Source: a virus
IMG/VR virus record: IMGVR_UViG_3300038463_000730
Location: 248,001 to 312,000 of that record
Direction: 5' to 3' (one strand)
Length of the DNA: 64,000 bases
This document shows, one piece after another, positions 57,098-64,000 of this stretch (positions are counted from its first letter, which is position 1; each line of letters begins with the position of its first letter). The notes beneath the pieces are model-generated. The model saw only the letters and a program-made list of their open reading frames with translations. It did not search any database and was not told the origin of the DNA. The translations under genes and the position numbers were made by a program.

Positions 57098-57597
57098 TAC
57101 CTTATCGGCGGGACGCCCCAAACGAGGCCCGTCGCTCCTAGTGACTTCATATCCTGCCAGTACGTGCCTTCACCCTCGACGCCGCCCAGGACATTCTTCG
57201 TGCGCTCTTCCGTCTCACCTCGACGCCGGAACTCCTCGACCGCCTTCGTGTAGGCCAAGGCATGTGCCGGTAGTCTACTACTATACTTGAAGGTCATTGT
57301 CAAGAAGCCACGGATAAGCGAAGTAGTAAGCCTGGTCCAATCCAGTTTGTCATAGATGCGCGTCATGATGTCGAACCGATCTCCGAACTGGAAATAGGCA
57401 TCGAAGACCAAGTCTAGAGCACTAGATCGTTTGTCCGACTCACATAGTTCGTACACCCGAGCCAAGAACGGATCGATCTCGAATGCCATGTCCACATGAC
57501 GTTTCGAACAAGCTGGACAAACCTGAGCTGTCTCGGAAGGAACCCACTTTACTTGGCATTCGCAAATGAGTCTAAAATATTGATCAGCGCTTTCCAT
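57097..57597 (-). CDS. zinc-ribbon protein
   Basis: 166 residues. CEC/CPAC pairs near residues 12-30, then an all-helical domain. It follows two related zinc proteins and may share ligand or DNA specificity. Stop and start overlaps at both ends (TAATG). No named family. Confidence 0.72.
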   Translation of the reverse strand: MESADQYFRLICECQVKWVPSETAQVCPACSKRHVDMAFEIDPFLARVYELCESDKRSSALDLVFDAYFQFGDRFDIMTRIYDKLDWTRLTTSLIRGFLTMTFKYSSRLPAHALAYTKAVEEFRRRGETEERTKNVLGGVEGEGTYWQDMKSLGATGLVWGVPPIR

Positions 57598-57926
57598 TAC
57601 TCGTCCTTTTTCTTCTTCTCTTGAGCAAAGTGTATCTTCAGAGCATCATCACGAGTGATGTTGAAGTGTGTCAGTAGGGCGCCGAGTAAACTCTCTGACG
57701 GAGCATCTTCTTCTCGGCAGAACAAACACGTCACCGTATCGTCGTACTCGACTTCGTCCTGGTCACAATCATCGTCGTCATCGTTCTCTTCCAGGTCGTC
57801 ACTGCCATCTTTTCTTTCACCACACTCGCTAGAACAGAACGTTGCCCCACATTCGCAACGAAAGAAGTCTCCAGCATCACAGAACGTTTCATTACAGTTC
57901 TCACAAGAAAGGAAATCGACGCTCAT
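57597..57926 (-). CDS. zinc-ribbon paralog 2
   Basis: 109 residues. CENCNETFCD, CECGATFCSSECG, then acidic linker and CLFCREED. Shares these blocks with the next upstream gene. The C-terminal helix TRDDALKIHFA matches KKKAVKLYL there. Zinc-binding, function unknown. Confidence 0.78.
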   Translation of the reverse strand: MSVDFLSCENCNETFCDAGDFFRCECGATFCSSECGERKDGSDDLEENDDDDDCDQDEVEYDDTVTCLFCREEDAPSESLLGALLTHFNITRDDALKIHFAQEKKKKDE

Positions 57927-58246
57927 TATTTTTGGTCCTTAAGGTAAAGTTTGACAGCCTTCTTCTTAGTTAACTTGTCTCGCTTCAATAGCCACTTCAA
58001 CAATTCTACATCAGGACAATCTTCATTACGGCAGAATAAACAGGTAGACGATTCGCCTTCGCGATCCGTCTCCTCGATAATGCCACTGGTTGGCTCGGTC
58101 TCATCCGATTCGAAAGAGGATTCTTTGTTGCCGCATTCCTCGGAACAAAAATGGGCGCCACAATCACACCAAAACGAATAGTCGCTGTAGCTATCGAAAC
58201 CGTTACCGCATTCGTTGTTTTGACATTCGTAATAGCTGTTCCCCAT
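57926..58246 (-). CDS. zinc-ribbon paralog 1
   Basis: 106 residues. ECQNNEC, CDCGAHFCSEECG, acidic linker, CLFCRNED, C-terminal helix. Tandem duplicate of the gene at 57597. TAATG overlap. Confidence 0.78.
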   Translation of the reverse strand: MGNSYYECQNNECGNGFDSYSDYSFWCDCGAHFCSEECGNKESSFESDETEPTSGIIEETDREGESSTCLFCRNEDCPDVELLKWLLKRDKLTKKKAVKLYLKDQK

Positions 58247-58848
58247 TATTGTTCCTTGAATACGCGAATAGTCTTTACCTTTCTAAGTAAGCTCTCCCTA
58301 GTCGGTGTCGTCATGTTGGAGAAGTAGGTAATTGGATACTTTTCGATAATGCTTTTCCCTGGATACTCGGCTAATTTCGAAACACTAACCTCGTTCACAG
58401 CATGACGAACCCATATATCGTACTGCGAATATCCATCGAGTAACTTGAACGTTTCGTTCGTTACCGATATTTGCTCGACTCGATTCTTCATGTGATTCAA
58501 CGTGATATCGTAATTGAACGAATACTCGTTGAACTTCGCCGGTTCTCCGTCTTTGAAGTTGACCGGGGTACGGCAAATGGCGTTCAGCGCTCCGAGTTCA
58601 TCACGTGGCCTGGTCAAATTACGGAAAGAAGGTCGGTCCGACTCATCTCGATTGAATGTTCGAGTATACGAGTTGTACGTTACCCAGTTCCGTTCGACAT
58701 CGACGTTCATGAAGATATCACTAGTACGTTGACTGTACTTTATGAACGCTCGACCGTTGACAACCTGGAAACCATAGTTCATCGGTCGTTGACATAGCGG
58801 ACAGAGTCTTCGGAGCTGCATCATCTCTTTCAGCGATGCAAACTTCAT
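58246..58848 (-). CDS. zinc-ribbon-like protein
   Basis: 200 residues. CPLCQ near residue 17, otherwise a beta-rich and aromatic body, ending LLRKVKTIRVFKEQ. GAGGGAA before ATG 58848. Third gene of the operon. Possible distant relative of the gene at 53815, by size and N-terminal CPxC. Confidence 0.7.
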   Translation of the reverse strand: MKFASLKEMMQLRRLCPLCQRPMNYGFQVVNGRAFIKYSQRTSDIFMNVDVERNWVTYNSYTRTFNRDESDRPSFRNLTRPRDELGALNAICRTPVNFKDGEPAKFNEYSFNYDITLNHMKNRVEQISVTNETFKLLDGYSQYDIWVRHAVNEVSVSKLAEYPGKSIIEKYPITYFSNMTTPTRESLLRKVKTIRVFKEQ

Positions 58849-59285
58849 TTTCCCTCAGCGATCATTTTTACTTCGCTCAATGATTCAGACGAATCCGCAT
58901 ACTTGTTGCAGAAGTCAAGAACCATCGGGATTGGGTAACCAAGACATACTCCGAAAACAAAGAAGTACCGCGCTCGGTCACCCGGAACCTCACGACCGAA
59001 GTTGACGAAGTTGGATCGGGCTAGCTCGGCGATGTCCTGGTTGCGAGCCTGAAAGATGTAACGATCAACGACTTCGTCGTTCTTAATAATGTTTATTGTT
59101 CGCAATCGGTACTTACGTACCTGCTTCGTAACGCTGCGATCAGGATAGTGAGAGGCGACCGGTTTTGCGTTCGTTGCAACGGCCTCAATCGACTTCGTAG
59201 CTGGCCAAGTACACGTATAGATTCGAGGCTGCCAAGCTAATGCTTTCTCGAATACGGAATTCCATTCTGGTGGTAAATCAAGCAC
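58845..59285 (-). CDS. hypothetical protein, leaderless GTG start
   Basis: 146 residues from GTG 59285. The open frame runs further upstream through the terminator and into the neighbour, but GATATAT eight bases upstream and the terminator at 59308-59334 define the start. Alpha/beta with many Arg; no family. First gene of the zinc-ribbon operon. Confidence 0.7.
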   Translation of the reverse strand: MLDLPPEWNSVFEKALAWQPRIYTCTWPATKSIEAVATNAKPVASHYPDRSVTKQVRKYRLRTINIIKNDEVVDRYIFQARNQDIAELARSNFVNFGREVPGDRARYFFVFGVCLGYPIPMVLDFCNKYADSSESLSEVKMIAEGK

Positions 59286-59293
59286 ATAGTGGC

Positions 59294-59300
59294 ATATATC
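59294..59300 (-). promoter_or_regulatory. GATATAT element, eight bases before GTG 59285
   Basis: Exact GATATAT at eight-base spacing, directly after a terminator with a UUCG loop. Clearest terminator-promoter pair in the window. Confidence 0.7.
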
Positions 59301-59307
59301 AACGAAA

Positions 59308-59334
59308 AAGGCCGGGTCCGAAGACCCAGCCCTT
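59308..59334 (-). terminator. intrinsic terminator with UUCG loop
   Basis: Hairpin with loop C(UUCG)G on the minus strand, one bulge and one G-U pair, then TTTTTCG. Very stable tetraloop. Ends the transglycosylase transcript. Confidence 0.85.
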
Positions 59335-59370
59335 ATGCGGAACCTGGCAGAGTTGAACTGCGCCGATTGG

Positions 59371-60042
59371 CTACGGTTGGCCCAGCAATGTTTTGGGATG
59401 CATTGCCTCAGGTTCCGATAGATCGATGAACGTGTTGAACAGGAGCTTGTAAGCAATCTTCTCGCGCGCCATTGCCTCCTCTCCGCCTCGATCACACGAG
59501 CCGCTCGTATACTGGTCCAAGTCGCCGCAGCGCATCTGGGAGTCACGTACGAGCATCAGCGCGAGCTTGGTCTGCATGACCGGGTCTTCGAGGAAGCGCT
59601 CGCGATCCTCTTTCTTGATCCATTCGAGCGAGATCTGGTAAGCGCCGATGGCTTTTGCCGGGTCGGATGGTTTCGATTTGGCTTTCAGATCGAAATGCGA
59701 TTCGTGGTACGAAATCGATACGAGCTTTGCTGCCGCTTCCTTTGGAAGAGGGTCGTCGTTGACTACCAGAGCAATCGCATCGGCAAGTGATTGATTCGCT
59801 TTTTTCTTATCGAGCGTTTTCATCCACGCATAGACAAGAGCGGGAGAAATCTGAGGAGTTGGAACAAGCACGATCTTTTGGATCGGCTGGACTTCCACCT
59901 GAATCTCTGGCATTGCTCCGGGCTCGGCGACGTGTGCGAGCATCGTTACGTGGGGAATATCGGAGTTTGCGACCTCGCCCTGGCCCAAGAGAGCCGTAAC
60001 GCACACCGCAACCCCAATCATTACGAGTCTGAGTCTTACCAT
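59371..60042 (-). CDS. lytic-transglycosylase-like protein with signal peptide
   Basis: 223 residues from ATG 60042 (GGAG six bases upstream). Signal peptide (RLRLVMIGVAVCVTALLGQG). A helical domain with Glu114 in SYHESHF and then a Gln motif (AIGAYQIS), the SLT/lysozyme-like pattern of a catalytic Glu and GxxQxS. Probably degrades peptidoglycan in the periplasm. The 132-base gap upstream (60043-60174) has a perfect TTGACA but a poor -10. Confidence 0.8.
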   Translation of the reverse strand: MVRLRLVMIGVAVCVTALLGQGEVANSDIPHVTMLAHVAEPGAMPEIQVEVQPIQKIVLVPTPQISPALVYAWMKTLDKKKANQSLADAIALVVNDDPLPKEAAAKLVSISYHESHFDLKAKSKPSDPAKAIGAYQISLEWIKKEDRERFLEDPVMQTKLALMLVRDSQMRCGDLDQYTSGSCDRGGEEAMAREKIAYKLLFNTFIDLSEPEAMHPKTLLGQP

Positions 60043-60174
60043 CCTTCGCTCCATTGGTTCGATACTGAGTAAGCCGTAAGCGCAAGACGGTCGTTCCGGG
60101 CAACCTCCATGAAATGGATCGTTCCATCTAGAAGGAAAATGGCCTTGCTGTCAAGCAGAACAAACGTTTTCTGA

Positions 60175-61278
60175 TTACGACTCCATCAACTGATACTTTT
60201 GGAAATTCTTTTGACCGAGGCAATGACTCAGCTTTTTCGCCAAATCGTTGAATCTTTTATTATCACGGACCTTTTTGTACAGCGTGGCAATTACGCGCTG
60301 TTTCTCTCTGTCCGTTAGTTTCTCGGTTCCGTTGAACATATCGATGAAATTACGGTCATCGAGATTGAACGGAACTTCTTTCATCGCGTTGAATTGCGTA
60401 TAGAACTCGTCACGCAGAATATTGCGCGTGAGTGGATGGAAATCCCAAAGCCGCATCAATGTATATTTGTCAGCGTTGGATCGCCTTGCAACGATACGCC
60501 TTTTGTTCGCGTCGCAGTATCGCTGGGCAATCGTTTCAATTTCTTCCGGCGAGAACAGTTTCTTGAATTTGTTTCCGTAGAAACTCTGCTCTCCTTCTCT
60601 CGTGTGCCTTGAACGCGAGTCGCAAACAGCCAACGTATCCATAATGAACTCATCGAAGAGCTGCTCCCACTTCTCTTTTGGACAGGCTTCTTTCGATCGT
60701 TCAATGAGACGGTTGAAGTAATGCCTGAAATACATGTCAGGCATGTAATAGAGTAGCGTCTCGGCCAATCTAGTTCGATAACCATCCTTATCGCGCGGAT
60801 GAAGAAGGATCAAATCAATAAATGACTTGTTCTCTTCTGCAATCACGCTGTCTATCACCGCCTGGAGCAATGACTCATCCCAAGCATTCAAGTCAGGTGC
60901 CCAATCAGGTACATAGTGACCAGGGCCAGGCTCTTTTTTGTAATAGAAACCACCAATGTCCATTAGAAAACGAATTTGATTACATGCTTTAAACTGATAG
61001 TTCTCCAGAATATGAGTAAAGATTGAGTTGAGTAGCTCAGGAGCGCCGAGATGAAACATACGAATCAGATGCAGGTAGCCGTTGGTATAGTCCGTTCCAC
61101 CCCGATCATCTTCACGTGGCCAAGCAACGTGAAGCGTTCTCATACGCTCGCGCGCTTTCATGCGCTCTGTCCAGTCATCAGCCATGTAATCATCATGGGT
61201 GTCTCGATATTCGACGTCCTTGTCTAACAGACGGTCGAAGATCACCATGAACGCAGCACGAAAAGCTTCGGTATCCAT
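60175..61278 (-). CDS. large helical protein, KY-tail family
   Basis: 367 residues, all-helical, charged. It ends LGQKNFQKYQLMES, related to the PExxKY tail but less conserved. No known domain. Part of the leftward group with the two hypothetical genes upstream; no promoter element seen. Confidence 0.75.
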   Translation of the reverse strand: MDTEAFRAAFMVIFDRLLDKDVEYRDTHDDYMADDWTERMKARERMRTLHVAWPREDDRGGTDYTNGYLHLIRMFHLGAPELLNSIFTHILENYQFKACNQIRFLMDIGGFYYKKEPGPGHYVPDWAPDLNAWDESLLQAVIDSVIAEENKSFIDLILLHPRDKDGYRTRLAETLLYYMPDMYFRHYFNRLIERSKEACPKEKWEQLFDEFIMDTLAVCDSRSRHTREGEQSFYGNKFKKLFSPEEIETIAQRYCDANKRRIVARRSNADKYTLMRLWDFHPLTRNILRDEFYTQFNAMKEVPFNLDDRNFIDMFNGTEKLTDREKQRVIATLYKKVRDNKRFNDLAKKLSHCLGQKNFQKYQLMES

Positions 61279-61285
61279 AACTAAG

Positions 61286-61873
61286 TTACGGGTTCCTTCG
61301 ATACCCTGCTATGCTTGCGAAATCAGCCGGGGTATGCGCCATGTAGTCATGATAGAAAGCATCGAGTTTCTCATTCGGCTTGATTAGTTTCAGCCAGGGT
61401 AGGAAATCATGGATCACGCTGGCATCGACCTTCACCGGCTTATCATCCTCGCCGTGTATCTTCGCTCCCAAATGCTCAGCCAGAGCATTGCGCATGTAGT
61501 CTTTGGCCCAGTGCGACCATGGATTCATGCTGCCCTTGAACGAAATTCGCTTCCCATCCGAGATGACGCGGAACCCGAAGATATAATCCGGGTCACCCGA
61601 GCCGATGACCCACTGCACATTCGGGTCGTTAGGAACTCGATGCGGCGCCTGGCCTTCCTCGGTTGACTTCTCCATTTTGTAGACGCGCTGCGTGATTCGT
61701 AAGATGGCTCTTGAGTTGCCGCTTGCATCGACGCCACCGCCGCTGAACCGATCATTCAGCACGTGACTGATGTGCTTCTCGATCAATGTCGAGTCTACCT
61801 TGCTCGGCACGACGATGTAGTCATGCGACTTCGGAATCTCTGGAGTTGGAACGGTGCGGATGTCGGTACTCAT
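61286..61873 (-). CDS. hypothetical protein
   Basis: 195 residues, alpha/beta, no motif. ATG 61873 has GGAGGG about 16 bases upstream, far for a ribosome site. The 42-base gap to the upstream gene is empty. Confidence 0.75.
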   Translation of the reverse strand: MSTDIRTVPTPEIPKSHDYIVVPSKVDSTLIEKHISHVLNDRFSGGGVDASGNSRAILRITQRVYKMEKSTEEGQAPHRVPNDPNVQWVIGSGDPDYIFGFRVISDGKRISFKGSMNPWSHWAKDYMRNALAEHLGAKIHGEDDKPVKVDASVIHDFLPWLKLIKPNEKLDAFYHDYMAHTPADFASIAGYRRNP

Positions 61874-61915
61874 GTTGCTATGGTAACCCTCCGTGCGCTA
61901 CGGTGCAAACTTGTG

Positions 61916-62512
61916 TTACAGAAAGGTCTTTATGCCGCCTTCCATGTTCCGAGCTGCATCAGGTAACGTTCGCAGATCCTTCAAGTAGTACTGCCTGGCT
62001 GCCTGTTTCTGTTTCCCCTTGAACAAGTAGCGAAGAAAGTTTAGGTAGTTCTTGAACTTGATATCGTGCGGGATACACCGGGACGTTGTGTTGTGATCGA
62101 CCAACCGAAGATTGAGATGTTCAATCGTCTCGTTTCTAATGAGACATTGAATATAGTAGGCCCAATATGTATCTGGAGTTGGTAGCATAACGGTCTCTTT
62201 CAGAAACGTAATCTTGAATCGATGATCAACAACGGCTGCCGAACGAATCTCCCTGCGTAACAGGAAAATGTGCGACCCTTGTAATTCAGTAGCTTCAAGA
62301 AATCCGGCATACTTCCCATAGTAAGCTGGATACTGATGCTCCGGCCAATACTTCGGGTCTGCCGTTACGTACGTTCCATTGCTCAACTCAACCATCTTGA
62401 CCGGATTGACTAGATCAAGAATGAACTTTTTGGCTTCTGATGCCTTTCGTTCAGTCTGTCCGGCCCTTAGATCACTTGGGTCGTCACAATAGATGATTGA
62501 ACAGTTGACCAT
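61916..62512 (-). CDS. hypothetical protein
   Basis: 198 residues from ATG 62512, at the end of a 12-base direct repeat. Alpha/beta, with many Tyr, Arg, and an acidic-basic mix; no family. It begins just after the terminator at 62534-62565. Longer forms would read into the terminator. Confidence 0.72.
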   Translation of the reverse strand: MVNCSIIYCDDPSDLRAGQTERKASEAKKFILDLVNPVKMVELSNGTYVTADPKYWPEHQYPAYYGKYAGFLEATELQGSHIFLLRREIRSAAVVDHRFKITFLKETVMLPTPDTYWAYYIQCLIRNETIEHLNLRLVDHNTTSRCIPHDIKFKNYLNFLRYLFKGKQKQAARQYYLKDLRTLPDAARNMEGGIKTFL

Positions 62513-62534
62513 TGTTAAACCAATTGTTAAACCA
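62511..62534. repeat. tandem 12-base direct repeat
   Basis: ATTGTTAAACCA occurs twice head-to-tail (62511-62522, 62523-62534). On the minus strand it precedes and includes the ATG at 62512, right after a terminator. Possibly a promoter or regulatory site of a second class. Confidence 0.45.
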
Positions 62535-62565
62535 AAAGCCACGCGATCAGGACCGCGTGGCTTTT
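62534..62565. terminator. intrinsic terminator
   Basis: Hairpin AAAAGCCACGCG/CGCGTGGCTTTT with eight-base loop; T-runs on both sides, so it could work in either direction. On the minus strand it ends the transcript of the gene at 62596. Confidence 0.85.
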
Positions 62566-62595
62566 AATGCCACATTAGGTGGCGGGGGTTTGAGT

Positions 62596-63249
62596 TCAGG
62601 CTTGCGCCGGAGCGCCTTGTTCGAGTGAAGGCGGAGGAGCCGGAGTTGTCGCGCCAGCTTCGGCAGTCGTTCCGGTTGCTCCGTTCGCTGCATCTGCCTC
62701 CCCTTCCTTCTTCTTCTTCTTGCGAGGCCCGGTGGGTTTTGTACGAATGACTTGCTTGCAATGCTGGCATCGCTCACGGTCATCCGGTTTCTTCGCCGTA
62801 ACGGCCCGGCCTCCCTTGTAAATGCCGCCGAAACGGCCCTTCTCTATCGTAATCCCTGGCCATGTCTTCGTGAGAAGACTGATGACCGGAGTAACGATTG
62901 ATCCAACCAAACCGGTCTGGTCAAAAACCTTTTTGGATAGATCCTTCAAGGTGATCTTCTCACCTTCCTTCATGCCGTTCAGATGCGTCTCGACGATCGA
63001 CGCAACCTGATTCATCACGTCCGTTCCATGCGCTCCTGCTGTTGCAGTTGCGGTAGGAACGGCGGCTATCGGAGCCGGTGCCAAAGCCGGTACTGAGCCC
63101 GGAATCGGTGCGGCGAGGACCGGAGCAGGCGCCGGAGGCGCCGCAGCAACGGGCGGAGGCAACGCCAGGGGCTCCGGCGTTGTTGCAGCGGGAACCGTTT
63201 GCTCAGGTTTTGAGCTTTTCGGCTTTTTCGATTGTTTCTTCGGCGCCAT
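62596..63249 (-). CDS. GRxGGI-family protein with Ala/Pro-rich N-terminus (member 3)
   Basis: 217 residues. The N-terminal 75 are Lys-rich then Ala/Pro/Val-rich. Family core at residues about 80-150: TLKDLSKKVFDQTGLVGSIV and KGRFGGIYKGGR, then CQHCKQVIRTK. The C-terminus is Lys- and Ala-rich. Composition suggests an abundant DNA- or RNA-associated protein. Confidence 0.8.
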   Translation of the reverse strand: MAPKKQSKKPKSSKPEQTVPAATTPEPLALPPPVAAAPPAPAPVLAAPIPGSVPALAPAPIAAVPTATATAGAHGTDVMNQVASIVETHLNGMKEGEKITLKDLSKKVFDQTGLVGSIVTPVISLLTKTWPGITIEKGRFGGIYKGGRAVTAKKPDDRERCQHCKQVIRTKPTGPRKKKKKEGEADAANGATGTTAEAGATTPAPPPSLEQGAPAQA

Positions 63250-63308
63250 AACTCAGTCTCCTTTGGAACTCAGGCGTAAGACTTTACGGTTTCAGCGGAA
63301 CGAGCGAA

Positions 63309-63830
63309 TCAGGCCTCTTCCTCGTCCTCATCGTCGTGGTCATCGAGGGACTCATCCTCATTCTCAGCGAGAAAGTTCTCCAACTCGTCTTCGACGTCGG
63401 AATTGCTGTCCTTCTCGTTGACCTCGACCTCCTCCGCAGTCGTGGCATGAACCGTCTCGGATTCGGACGGTGTCGTTGTCGTGCGCTTTGCTCTTATCAC
63501 CTGTTTACAACTAGCACAACGCGGCCGAGTGTCTTCGGCTTTTTTCGTTACGACCACTCCTTTGATAATCCCTCCTTTGCGTCCGCGCAAGACAGTGACA
63601 CCGGAATACTGCTTCACCGCGAGATTGACGAGAGGTTTTACCACCTCCGCCTTCAATCCCAGGCTTTCGGAAACCTTCTCAATGAGGGACTTTTGCGTGA
63701 CACGCTCTTTGTCCGCCATTCCGTTGAAGATTTCGAAAGTTTTGTCCATGACGCGCTGCAAGGCCTGAAGATTGTCGCTCTGCATCACAGTGGCGACAGC
63801 CGGAATCGTTGACGGAGTAGTCGAGTTCAT
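63309..63830 (-). CDS. GRxGGI-family protein with acidic tail (member 4)
   Basis: 173 residues from ATG 63830 (AAGGA at good spacing). Core VTQKSLIEKVSESLGLKAEV and LRGRKGGIIKG, then CASCKQVIRAKR, and a strongly acidic tail (Glu/Asp runs). Matches member 3 in core and zinc pair. First gene after the terminator at 63857. Confidence 0.8.
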   Translation of the reverse strand: MNSTTPSTIPAVATVMQSDNLQALQRVMDKTFEIFNGMADKERVTQKSLIEKVSESLGLKAEVVKPLVNLAVKQYSGVTVLRGRKGGIIKGVVVTKKAEDTRPRCASCKQVIRAKRTTTTPSESETVHATTAEEVEVNEKDSNSDVEDELENFLAENEDESLDDHDDEDEEEA

Positions 63831-63856
63831 TTTAATCATCCTTTGAGTCTAAAAGA

Positions 63857-63903
63857 AAACGTTCGAACAATTCACGCTAATCCTGTGGATTGTTCGAACG
63901 TTT
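63857..63903 (-). terminator. intrinsic terminator
   Basis: Fifteen-base arms AAACGTTCGAACAAT/ATTGTTCGAACGTTT with 17-base loop, then TTTTCTTTT on the minus strand. Ends the transcript of the gene that enters from the right edge. Confidence 0.8.
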
Positions 63904-63949
63904 CAATGTTTCTGAGTTTCCGAAAACTTACGTATCTGAAAAGAAACCG

Positions 63950-64000
63950 TTACTCGTTGCGAAGATCGTAGACTTTTCCGAAAGGCGGCTTGAAGTTGTG
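63950..64000 (-). CDS. C-terminal end of a CDS cut by the window edge
   Basis: Sixteen codons in frame before TAA at 63950-63952, ending GKVYDLRNE. The terminator 47 bases past the stop supports a real gene end. Nothing else can be said. Confidence 0.5.
   Translation of the reverse strand, partial: HNFKPPFGKVYDLRNE

Noticed and set aside
59286-59546. Upstream extension of the gene at 58845
   Set aside because: The extension would translate through a terminator with a UUCG loop and the end of the transglycosylase gene; the GATATAT-N8-GTG element gives a better start.
60055-60127. Extension of a minus-strand frame over the transglycosylase start
   Set aside because: The frame is Arg- and Ser-rich, lacks a ribosome site and is out of frame with the signal peptide and catalytic Glu.
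60149-60154. TTGACA on the minus strand in the gap before the transglycosylase gene
   Set aside because: A perfect -35 but no acceptable -10 at 16-18 bases, so it is not called as a promoter.
1-64000. CRISPR array or insertion sequence
   Set aside because: No regularly spaced repeats with spacers, no transposase and no terminal inverted repeats with target duplications were seen.

Overview
This window looks like part of a large (jumbo-type) tailed bacteriophage genome. Genes are dense, mostly on the minus strand, and often linked by ATGA or TAATG stop/start overlaps. There are many small orphan genes, homing endonucleases of several families, a phage-type tRNA, lysis-type enzymes, and enzymes rarely grouped outside giant phages: topoisomerase IA, an FtsK-like ATPase, ClpP, DksA, an HU-like protein, RNA ligases, polynucleotide kinase and Thg1-like proteins. 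Lipoprotein signals, DksA and GDP-sugar genes suggest a Gram-negative host, but the host cannot be identified from the sequence.

Layout. 1-13.8 kb: the 5' part of a topoisomerase I gene, zinc-ribbon and tiny membrane proteins, an FtsK-like ATPase, DUF192, a tandem ClpP pair (one with a complete catalytic triad, one that has lost Ser and His), DksA/TraR, HU-like protein and a run of overlapping orphans. 13.8-15.5 kb: a GATC-rich divergent region and a plus-strand trio including a Dps-like ferritin. 15.5-32.7 kb: a secreted zincin, then a surface-glycan cluster (RmlA- and RmlD-like proteins, GDP-mannose 4,6-dehydratase, perosamine-synthase-like aminotransferase, three glycosyltransferase-like paralogs, FkbM methyltransferase, HAD phosphatase, ATP-grasp, a methyltransferase fusion, GT92-like protein), with tRNA-Arg, an endolysin, a divergent Thg1-like protein and HNH genes inserted. 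32.7-34.5 kb: two plus-strand genes, one a catalytically degenerate UDP-sugar dehydrogenase homologue. 34.4-53.8 kb: an RNA-repair region with a canonical Thg1, a macro-domain protein, two small RNA ligases, a T4 Rnl1-like ligase, bifunctional Pnkp and an RlaP-type nucleotidyltransferase, interleaved with HNH and LAGLIDADG genes. 47.9-64 kb: a low-complexity protein, patatin phospholipase, metallophosphoesterase, a zinc-ribbon operon, a transglycosylase-like enzyme and four members of a small GRxGGI protein family.

Expression. Minus-strand units are separated by strong hairpin terminators. Several units begin with an exactly spaced element, GATATAT (once GTTATAT), eight bases, then ATG or GTG, with no Shine-Dalgarno. 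I read this as a phage promoter whose transcripts start at or near the start codon (leaderless). The six exact cases come from inspection, and two variants have seven bases. Genes inside operons instead use AGGAG-type sites or stop/start coupling.

The two most interesting systems are the multi-enzyme RNA end-repair set and the leaderless promoter element. The ClpP/ClpR-like pair and the small paralog families follow. Functions are inferred from motifs read by eye; no database search was made.
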